Source: Aquatica leii
Lineage: Eukaryota; Arthropoda; Insecta; Coleoptera; Lampyridae
Direction of reading: 5' to 3'
Length of the DNA stretch: 64,000 bases
NCBI GenBank assembly: GCA_035610365.1
Contig: CM069432.1
Span: forward strand, 15,810,001 to 15,874,000
The notes below the pieces were generated by a model. The model saw only the letters and a program-made list of their open reading frames with translations, was not told where the DNA came from and ran no database searches. The translations under genes and the position numbers were made by a program. The first letter of the stretch is position 1, and the number at the start of each line of letters is the position of its first letter. Shown in pieces: positions 55,585 through 64,000 of this stretch.

Positions 55585-56120
55585 ATGTATTTTTTAGACG
55601 ACGAGACACCACTTCTTACTTCATCAGATTCTGATTCGGAAATGAACTTTGCTGATTGGAATATTACTTTTTCTGGTAAAAATTCGTCTGTACTGATCGA
55701 CTATCTTATTCGTATTGATGAGTAGTGTGTAGAATTTCTCAGGATCAACTTTTTCTTTCAGCTCCTGAGGTGTTATCAGGTAAAGCTCTTTTTGTGTTTA
55801 GAAGTAGACGACATACTTTACGTTCGTGAAATGAGGTTGCTGCGATGTTGAAAGCTGAATTTCTGCCTTTAGATTATGATGAACGGGGAATGGACACTAT
55901 TCGTAACCGAGTGATGAAACCTAAGGGATCAATTGGGACGTACACTACGAAGCAATATTTTTTTATGCATTTGTTAAAATCGGTTTCAGAAAAGACTCAA
56001 ATTCATTCGCCGAAATTTGTCTCCGTTTTATCAATTTCATTTTGCACTTGTGATTATTACGACTTTTTCTCATTTGGTCTCTTTAGGCAAATGTTTGAAG
56101 TCCAACTTCAACTGTAGCCA
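55585..56120 (+). pseudogene. gag: gag remnant, array copy 2
   Basis: The ATG at 55585 opens MYFLDDETPLLTSSDSDSEM and reads to LIRIDE before a stop. It resumes with QLFLSAPEVLSGKALFVF, then MLKAEFLPLDYDERGMDTIR at 55845 and NRVMKPKGSIGTYTTKQYFF. It is homologous to 51951-52365, with different breaks. The ATG and first 40 codons are better preserved here than in copy 1. Confidence 0.75.
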
Positions 56121-56384
56121 TACTTTTAGTCTTCTAACATCTAAAAGGAGTAACATACTTTGAGAACCATTTTTGATTATGACTGCTACTTCAGCAGTTA
56201 GGTTTGGTTTCTAAACTTTCTGATTTTCCTCGTCGTTTCTCTCGTTGGTGTATTGTGAAAGGTCTTCTAGTAAACGTGTACGCATTTCTGTGTCTGACTC
56301 TTGCATGTGGAAATTAGTTGTTATTTCGGACGATCTTGAACATCTAATCTACGATTACCATCTTCCATCTGAGCGTGAACGTTG

Positions 56385-56625
56385 AAGTACGTTGAAAGCT
56401 CTTCGGTGTCATTTCTACTGGCCTCATATGAGACCTAAGGTGGCTGAATTTATACGTCACTGTTCTTGTTCAAACGCACAGCGAAGCAATCCTATTAGGT
56501 TACGTCACGTTTTGCCAAGTACGACAAAGCATTTCAACACTGGTGTCGCTACAAGGTCGTACTATTTCTCCGGATGTGAAAGCCGCTGCTTTTGCTTTTG
56601 CATCTCCTTCTTCAGTCGCTTCTAA
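56385..56625 (+). pseudogene. Integrase zinc-finger scrap, array copy 2
   Basis: The stretch LKALRCHFYWPHMRPKVAEF followed by IRHCSCSNAQRSNPIRLRHV (about 56390-56510) is the second half of the integrase HHCC zinc domain, as in Ty3/gypsy elements. It is longer than the copy 1 scrap. It follows gag sequence with no RT between. Confidence 0.7.
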
Positions 56626-58252
56626 TTATTCTTTGCTGTCTCTTTCTTCCAATCGTTCTCTATCCCGCTTGTCGGCATTAAAGTTTTGTAGCATACTTTC
56701 AAATTTGGGATAGTGATTGGTACCCATTCGTTCTATAGCTAACTTTAATATATTTTCTTTTTTCTTTCTTTTTTTTCTCTTCTTTAATATTAAGGCGGTT
56801 GGATAAGCACCGTAGGGTAGTGAAATACGAATCAAGCATTAACATCAAGCTTTATCTTTCTTTGTCTTTCTTTATCTCTTATTTTTCCTAGTTCTCATTT
56901 CTTTCTTTTTAGGCTTAGGGACTTTCTATGTGCAAACAATTTTTTTATTTTTTTGGTTTTCTTTAATTTTCACTTCTTGGGTGGTTAGTTGGACATATTC
57001 TTCCTTTCTGTATTTCTTACCTTTTTTTTTCTTCTACTTCTTTTAATTAGTTTCTCGCCTACATGCCACATCTCCTTTTTTCTTTCTAGTTCCTTTTGAA
57101 GGTTTGCTTTTTGAGTGGCTGCTTAGACTGTAAGATTGGGTCACTATCTACGTCTCTTTACAAAGTAAGAGTTGGACAAAGTAAAAACACCTGGCGTTTT
57201 CTTTTCTCTGTCTCTTGCATTGTTTTTCTATCTTTAGGATACTTTTCCTATATCTTACTTCTGTTCAATTCTTCTATCTTTTGAATTGGGTTGGTTGCTT
57301 TGAAAGTTTCTTTTCTGTGGCTTAAGCTTTGTTTTTTTCTTGGATTCACTGCAATCATATATTCTTTTCTCTTAATTTTCATTTTTAGTTGATTCTTTCT
57401 TTTGCTACAATGGACTTAGTGAGTTATTCGTTTTGCTGTGTAAGTCTGAAAGTTGAGACAGACTACAACTCTGTTTTCTGTATTTTATGAACTTTCGCTT
57501 GGTCGGTTTTTCTCTTTGCTACCTTTCTCTTTGTTTTTTTCTTAGGATATTCTATTCCGTGTATCGGCTTATAAGTTTCATTGTTACAGTCCAGCACAGT
57601 CGTCGAAGTATTCGTTTAGCAATTGATAGTCATTATGTTTCCTTCTTTCCTCTTCTTTCTTTCCTTTTCTTTGAATTCTAGTTTTGGGATTATTAGTACT
57701 TGGGATTTTTGGGGTTTTTTATTTTGGGGACAATTTTTATGGTAGTTCTGTATCTAACTAAGGGGTGGAGTTTAAGGGATTTGAAGACTACTTAGTCTTG
57801 GACGGTTTTCTAATATAGAAAAGATAGAAGATCTTTTCTATATTCTTTTCTTTTTTCTGGAATTCTTTTGATGCTTACGTCTTTACTGTGTTGGGTTACT
57901 GATTGTTTATACCTTACTTTTTGGTATCGTTTTATGTGCTTCGGAAATTATTAAACCGTGTTGGTATTCTTCTTTGCTTTTGGATCAAATTACTCTTGGT
58001 TTCTAGGCGATACAATTTGCTTCGTACGTTTGTGTTACAGTTTTGGTTGTCGGTATTATTAAGATTCTGGGAAACCTATGTCTCTTCTGTTTTTCTGGTA
58101 ATCTGATGAGATTACACCGAGTTGGGTTTCTTGGAATTGGGTTGGTTTTGTATTTCAGGGATCTATCCTTGGCGTATGTCTAAATTTCTGGCTTCATTTT
58201 AGCTTTCGTTTTGTTATCCACGCTTCACGCTTTTATTTTGCTGGGGGGATTC
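56626..58252 (+). other. T/C-rich 3' non-coding region, array copy 2
   Basis: Homologous to 52896-54759 with many small indels. It ends in GCTGGGGGGATTC, a weakened polypurine tract, before LTR 3. Confidence 0.7.
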
Positions 58253-59384
58253 TGTTACGTGCATAAATTTAAACATACACTACCATGTATATTGGTTGAA
58301 TTAAAGTTACTTCTCCATTTCTAGACGCCATTTATCGAGCATCGTTAGTGCCTTCCGACTGAGTAAACGACAGGTGGTAATTTTTACTTTAACATCGTTC
58401 GCTACATAATCTGATGCTTGCGTAAATTAAAATTAATGTCTTAAAACATCCACGTGTTTTGACACGATGTATAATGAAAATATCTATAACTAATTAATTT
58501 ATTCAACGCAGGGTAAGTGTTTTCTACTCGTTTTTTTGGATTAAAGGTAATTTTCATGCCTCGCCATGTTTTACCTCCCAAATCTGGGTTTTCTTGTCTG
58601 TATAAGCTGAAAATGTACGTCGGAAAAGTTCTAATAGAAATTGGACCTATGAACTCTGCGATACAAGGGCAGATACAAGTGATATGGTGATTCGGAGGCA
58701 ATTGATAAATAATACCACTTTGCAAGAAAGTGCATATGTACCAGATACGAGTGATATTTCTATTTGGAGGCAATTGTTAACTAATACCACCTTGGACGAA
58801 AGGGCATGTGTAATCACGTACGATACATTTTGGTTCTCTTACCTTTTATAAATATTTCTCTATACCTGTTGTAGAGTTTGTGAGTCACCAGGTAGACACA
58901 ATTATTTTCAGGTAGTTTGATTACAGGAAACCAGTAGGAAAACGTTTTCTGAAAGTACACTTTGTATGTCCTGGTTGTTACACTCATGATTTGAGCGTCT
59001 TGTAAGTTGCCGATAATTCTGATATTTTAGTACCTACGTATACTTGTACTCGAACTAAATTTACCTACTGAGACACTATCAAATTATGTATCTCTAATTG
59101 TTGTTGATTCTAATTGTAACCTCTAAGTCATTTTTCTAAAGTAATTAAAGTACCCTTGTTATTAACGATTTGATTTCCTTCTTCGTTTTCTCCAGCTTTA
59201 CAAACTTTAAAGTTTTATACAAGCTTTGAGCTTCCTGTTCTGATATAGCAGGAGCTGTATATGCAAAAAGACATCTGGCGCTCCTTAAAATAAAATCACT
59301 TGAACCTCTCCTCTCTCCGACAGGTATTGTTTCAATCCTACAGTTGGTCGTGTAGGGTTCGTAAATTACTAGAAGCTTGTAACA
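58253..59384 (+). repeat. LTR 3 of the tandem array
   Basis: Starts TGTTACGTGCATAAATTT and ends AGCTTGTAACA. It carries the CGGAGGCAATTGA subrepeat pair (near 58694 and 58766). The right flank is AGTG. Confidence 0.85.
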
Positions 59385-59387
59385 AGT

Positions 59388-59645
59388 GGTTCGTCAATTA
59401 AACCCAAAAACTTATTCCAAGGGGCATTTTTTAGTTCATCCTCGGTTAGTTTTGATTTGCCGAGAATCGTTGTAGGTTACGTTTAATATGCTGCGCATTT
59501 ACACAGCAGATGCTGCGGAGATTTGTTATCTTCCAAGCATCCGCGGAATAGAGTAGCCCTCTTTTGTCAATTCATGCTTAATAATGCTTTTTGAGAGTTT
59601 GATTGTGACTCTGTCTTGTGTGCCTCATTCCTGGAAGAATTTGTA
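59388..59645 (-). pseudogene. LINE ORF2 C-terminal fragment
   Basis: The minus strand reads EDNKSPQHLLCKCAAY, with the H..LC.C cysteine-histidine cluster found at the C-terminus of many insect LINE ORF2 proteins. LGKSKLTEDELKNAPWNKFL follows. The segment is abutted by the right end of the gypsy array. Only this end of the protein is visible. Confidence 0.5.
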
Positions 59646-62300
59646 TAATTCGATTTAAATTTTAATGCAATATTAGAACCAACAACAATTAGGATTTTAA
59701 TTGAAAATAATTATGTAGTTATCATTTTTAGACTAGAAAAAATTTAAGAGTTGAAAAAACGTTGCAACCTTATTAAACTAGAAATCAAATTTTAATATTT
59801 TGAAGATTAAAAAACTATAGTGCTAAGTTAAAAGACTTACTTCTTGTAACTTAATAGTTAAAAGTACAATGCACGCCACTTAATAGAATCACATTGGGAT
59901 GAGGTTTCGATAACAATAATCGATTGATAACAAAATCCAATATTTAAAAAAAATACAAATAAATGAAAATATTTACAGCGTGTGTGATTAACATGTTGTA
60001 ATTTACAAGGTTGAGTTATAGCATCATTACAAGCAGTTCTTATCATTATTTGAAAAATACCTAAACTTTGCTTTGCTAAATGCTAAACTCTGTTCTTAGT
60101 AGTTTGTTGAAACTAACATTAAAAATAAGTACAAAGTAAGGTTATCACATAAGACGTAGTTAAATTAAGTTTTAGATTTCAGTCTAAACAAAGTATTGTA
60201 AAACTGCAGTTATAGAAACAAACCTAAGAAGAAAATTGATAATATTAACCAAAATTGTGATTACTATAAACGATGTTTTTTCTATGTAGTAGTATAGACC
60301 CGTTCTTTAATAAAGAGATAACATTATCCGACTAATAACATTATTCGTGAGTCCAATAAACGGCGTACACTGTATTTACTAAAATATAAAGCACGTTAAC
60401 TAATCCTTGTAAATAACTAGCAAGCTATCCTTTATTTTAGTACCTTTCACACAAATCTTCCTAGGCTGTAACATAATTGTCATTGCAAATAAGTAATTGT
60501 AATTAACAAATTTGACGATACTATTTCTGCGTCAGCACTTTTAACAAAATAGTAATTGTTATCAACTTTCATACGGCAAACATCAAATCTAAATAATTGC
60601 GCAAATACTCTAATAATGTTATATTTTTGACAACGTTTCCACCAAAATAAATATGTAAATTTGCAAGTTTAATTTTACGCTAAAGATATTTAGAATAACC
60701 GCATATAAACAGGTTATTTATGTAGACACTATAATGGACGTTAAAACGTGTTCATTAAAAAATGCAAATGTTATTTTTAACAACAAAAAAAAATTAAATA
60801 ATTGAATTGCTATGTCAAAAACCTTGTCAACCCAATTCAAACTTTTGTATTTACTTCGTTAACGTCATAAATCATTCTAGGATCATCATGTACCCTTGCC
60901 TTTCTAATCAAATTTGATATCTTTACAATTCAATATTAATTATTTCGGGTCGCTACACTTGTTATTAATTACAAATATTAATTTTGTTAAATTTACTTTG
61001 AAATTAAGTTAATCAAAAAAAAATTACAAATACGCTTTGAAAATATGAAAGTACCGGATCTACTTACGATCAATAATTTCTAGATCAGAAAATAAATTGT
61101 TATCTGTAATACGCTCAATAAATGAAAACGTCTGAATCTCGATTAGTAATGGAGGTGTATTGATTGGTACGTAGAAGCTGAGCTTAACATCAGCCACGAG
61201 CGGGTTTATTACGGGCGAATAAACTCATGACGTTTATCACTGTTATCAATTTCTAACAAAAATTTTGATTTAACTACTTTTTTAAGTTTTGTATAAATTA
61301 TATATGTGACTAAGAAAAATTCTACCAAAACTGCTAAAAAATAAAAAGTTTGTTTCAACAACAAAATAATATATTAGTTTGAAACAAAGATTATTATTTA
61401 TGTTTTACTCTACGTAAAAGTTATCGATTTAATAAAGTTTACTTGTTAAATGTTACAACTTTTTTAATATACTCTGGTTTTACAGTAAAAATACGCGAAC
61501 ATAATTTTTGGTAATAAAAAGTAATGCTTGAAAATGAAATGTATCGGTTTTTTTAGAGTAGAAAATTGTTTGTCTACAGCTAAAACCATAAACGATAAAT
61601 ACATGAATTAGTTTTGTTTAAAAAAAAGATCAAAAGCATTAATTAAAAGATAAAAAAAGTACATATTTATTAGGTACATGTTTTTAACTACTTTAAATTA
61701 ACAAAACTGAGATGAACAGGAATGTACTTTACTTTAAGATTACAGTAAACAAAGCAAATAAATTAACTGCTTCCCACTTGATCTTAAGATTTCATGGTAT
61801 TTTAACGTTACGAATTCAATTGAATACTTTGTACCTGTAAATTTATCTGTTAACTAAGAAACGTTACTGCATAAATTTGTACTTTTCTAAAATTTCGTGA
61901 TTGGAATTCATATGCATGTATGATTGATTACCTAATCAAATTCTGTTAATTTATGTCTATTAAAATTCTGATTGTGTTAATATTTGTTCAATGAAGTAAT
62001 ACACCACTGTTAGCTGAGATGTCAGTAAGTGGACGTGGTTAAAAATGCTATTATGGAGAAAAAAAAGATAAAAACAGGCGCCACTCTTTAAGTAGCGGTA
62101 GACTCGGTACGTCAAAGAAATTAGGCGGAGAAAATAAGCAAACAACTTAATAACAAGCAAACGTAAACAATTGGTTGTATATTTTCCAATAGATAAAAAT
62201 TCAGTTTTTTCTAAACCCAATCAATCAATAACAAAATTCGGTAAAATAAATCAAAGTTGGCCAAACATTAAGATACAGCAGGTTTGCATTTTCCGATTTA
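59646..62300. other. A+T-rich non-coding stretch
   Basis: No gene, TIR or tandem array is recognised. Confidence 0.5.
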
Positions 62301-62459
62301 TCACCACCGGCCTTGAAGGTTACTGATTTTGTTCAAATCAACATGAATAGTACCCGCGGGTTGAGTTACCTATCGGGCGCGTCTTCAGGTGGTGGGTAGG
62401 AGGGTAAATAGGATGTAACGAAACGTAGCTTCACCAGCTAACCCTGTTTACCTTGGGAG

Positions 62460-63899
62460 GTGTTGGAGTCGCGGCCTAAAATCCGTACGTATTCCAATAC
62501 TACTGTCACGCAAACCAACTTTCCCAGCTCAAGCTGTAGTGTCGTGGCAAGAGCCAACACTAGTATAACAATGCCTGCCGCTGCTCTGGTTACTTTGATC
62601 AGCAAGCACGGCAGCCAAACCCAAACCTCTTGCTGCTGTAGACATGTCTCACGAGCAAGCAGTGCTAGGGGGTCTTGGATTAATTGTCTGGACCAAGAGG
62701 AGACAACCTCATCAAAAACCTAAATCTAAGGTGGAGAACCAGGCCGATAGATGCATGACTGGATAGAAGACCAGTCGTCACTGGTTCCAACCCCGGGGCA
62801 CCAGGCGAACCTCGTTGTATATAGCCTTCCGTGCGTATCGGGGCACATATATGGAACCATAGTCTAAAAATTAAAAAAAAGACGGGGACTATGAGCAGAA
62901 CCCAAAAATAACGGCTGACGCTGAGCGCGAACCCGAAAAGCACAAAAAGCTTTGGGGGCGGCAAAGCAAAAGCTGTAAAAACAAAGAGAATCGGGAGCGC
63001 AAACAACGGGTTTTACTTCAATGGCTGGGACGCAACAGCAAAACCCAGCTATGCAAGAAGTAAAGGCGGGCACGATAGGAACGCAAGAGCGACACTAGAC
63101 GGCGCACGCAAGTATACTAACTGCGGGAACAAGAGGCGCAAAAACGCAACCTTTTTAGCAGTAGCACACCGCTGTCACAAAAACGACCGGTAAAGCGTAG
63201 TCGAGGGGCCGAAGAAACCCAAAAAAGACATTCAGGGACACTCTGACGGAAATTGCTCTTGCGATTATACCAAAAGGGTTCTCTGAAAACACTATCAATC
63301 TTGAAAAATCCGAGGTCAGAAAAACCTCAATACTTGGATGGATTGGCGAATTGGACAAGGAACAAGCTTCTCCGCGTTTTCAGGAATGTACCCATAAAGG
63401 GGGATTTCTGAAAATAACGTGCGCAGACGAAGCAACCAGAGAGTGGCTAGTCGGCAGGTCAAATATTAAAAAACCACTGGGGTAGGATAAGGAACTAGAA
63501 ATTATCTATCTCAAATACTCTCTTGCACCCAAGAAGGTTATCACTTGGGTCCCGGAAACAGCACTGGAACCGGCCACCTTATTTAAAAGAATATCGGTAC
63601 AGAACAACATCAGTACCGGAACGTGGCGAGTGGTTAACTCTAAACCAGATCCTAAAGGAACCCAATACGTTCTGTTTATGGACAAGGGGTCCTGGGAGAA
63701 GGTAGAAGCGTCAACCAACCAATTGCACCTTGGATCTTCAAGAATCACTTTCCGGGCGCTGGCCGGAAAAAGGACAACAAAGAACCGGATGCTACAAGGG
63801 ATGTCCACGAGGCAATGGATGAAAATCCAGAGCCAGAAAGAACTTGCTGACGGCAAATCTAATGCTGAAAGTGGTTCAAATACACATACATCACTGTAG
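62460..63899 (+). pseudogene. LINE ORF1-like protein (DUF4780-type domain), broken
   Basis: The conserved domain is read in one frame from about 63207 to a TAG at 63897-63899. RDTLTEIALAIIPKGF is followed by GGFLKITCADEATREWL (about 63399-63450), then a single TAG at 63483-63485. The frame continues with KKVITWVPETALEPATLFKR, TGTWRVVNSKPDPKGTQYVL and HLGSSRITFRALAGK. GG-L-I-C-DE-TR-WL and the WRV-----KG--- blocks match the DUF4780-like domain of insect LINE ORF1 proteins, which probably binds RNA. The N-terminal part (62460-63200) is lysine/glutamine-rich and frameshifted. The start codon is not assigned. Confidence 0.65.
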
Positions 63900-64000
63900 G
63901 GCAGTCTCAGCGGACCTCAGTGCTTTTATCGGGACCCATGACATTGACATCGCCCTTGTCCTTGGAGCCATAGATCCACTGGGGAACAACAAAAGGGTTG
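63862..64000 (+). CDS. LINE ORF2 start (endonuclease), truncated by window edge
   Basis: The ATG at 63862 opens MLKVVQIHIHHCRAVSADLS and continues AFIGTHDIDIALV. This is the first strand of the apurinic-type endonuclease that starts LINE ORF2. It overlaps the last 38 bases of ORF1 in a different frame. The expected EPW block is altered (LGAIDP). Endonuclease, reverse transcriptase and the rest lie beyond the window. Confidence 0.6.
   Translation, partial: MLKVVQIHIHHCRAVSADLSAFIGTHDIDIALVLGAIDPLGNNKRV

Larger units (their letters stand above)
50762..59384 (+). mobile_element. Tandem gypsy array: LTR-internal-LTR-internal-LTR
   Basis: Three LTRs (50762-51754, 54760-55388, 58253-59384) enclose two internal regions of about 3.0 and 2.9 kb that are homologous to each other. 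The flanks are AGTT on the left and AGTG on the right, so a 4-bp duplication with one mismatch is plausible. Each internal region has a primer-binding site, gag, an integrase zinc-finger scrap and a long T/C-rich 3' region, but no protease, RT or RNase H. The array most likely arose by unequal exchange between LTRs of one already deleted, non-autonomous copy. The lineage matches the LTRs and pol at 15.6, 23.4 and 32-36 kb. Confidence 0.82.
62300..64000 (+). mobile_element. 5' part of a LINE (non-LTR retrotransposon), continues past window
   Basis: A sharp rise in G+C content from about 62300 marks the element. ORF1-like sequence with a conserved LINE domain is followed by an overlapping ORF2 start. 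It is the least decayed retroelement in the window, with one clear in-frame stop in the conserved ORF1 domain. The 5' boundary is estimated from composition. Confidence 0.7.

Noticed and set aside
1-64000. CRISPR arrays, operons, ribosome-binding sites, riboswitches
   Set aside because: The sequence is eukaryotic (spliced transposon genes, polyadenylation-type signals) and no regularly spaced direct-repeat array with unique spacers was seen.
1-64000. tRNA and rRNA genes
   Set aside because: No cloverleaf with conserved A and B boxes or rRNA-like block was noticed. The only tRNA-related sequences are the LTR primer-binding sites.

Overview
This window looks like intron-containing, A+T-rich nuclear DNA from an arthropod, most likely an insect. 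The transposon families point to insects: Ty3/gypsy, Tc1/mariner, pogo, Transib, Penelope-like and LINE elements. A beetle is possible, but the sequence alone does not prove it. I recognise no host housekeeping gene, tRNA, rRNA or CRISPR array. Nearly all interpretable content is mobile DNA in various states of decay, separated by A+T-rich stretches with no visible coding content.

Layout. 1-4.69 kb: a decayed Ty3/gypsy retrotransposon (gag, protease, RT, RNase H, integrase, polypurine tract, short 3' LTR). 4.71-13.19 kb: a DNA element with about 70-bp terminal inverted repeats (TIRs). It carries a broken, intron-containing gene whose product has zinc-type Cys/His motifs at the N-terminus and PIN/FEN1-like acidic motifs at the C-terminus. 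A 3.5-kb palindromic Tc1/mariner element with 1.6-kb arms sits inside it. 13.2-15.3 kb: a LINE scrap and a minus-strand mariner-type transposase, split by a 132-bp Penelope-like insertion with an 11-bp target duplication and a hammerhead-like motif. 15.63-16.86 kb: a solo gypsy LTR. 16.90-19.09 kb: a pogo element. 19.26-19.94 kb: tandem repeats with hammerhead ribozyme cores. 22.17-28.47 kb: a second pogo element, split by a solo LTR that itself holds a 1.95-kb insertion.

29.3-30.6 kb: a possible short TIR element. 32.3-36.1 kb: gypsy pol plus a truncated LTR. 37.3-46.8 kb: a nested stack. An outer TA-flanked inverted-repeat element contains a LINE ORF1 fragment, a CACTG-ended element with TAA duplications, and a Transib (RAG1-related) element with CAGTT duplications. 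The Transib gene is itself split by a minus-strand solo LTR with CTTT duplications. 48.5-49.5 kb: a minus-strand Penelope-like remnant with a GIY-YIG endonuclease signature. 50.76-59.38 kb: a tandem LTR-internal-LTR-internal-LTR array whose two internal regions both lack RT. 59.4-59.6 kb: a minus-strand LINE 3' end. 62.3-64.0 kb: the 5' part of a plus-strand LINE running off the window.

How it fits together. The window is a transposon graveyard with a readable insertion history. In several places, removing an inserted LTR and one copy of its target duplication restores the host transposon's reading frame. The most unusual items are the PIN/FEN-like element, the palindromic Tc1 element, the hammerhead repeats, and the Transib/RAG1-like copy with recognisable termini. 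All boundaries were read by eye, so expect errors of a few bases and larger errors for decayed coding segments.
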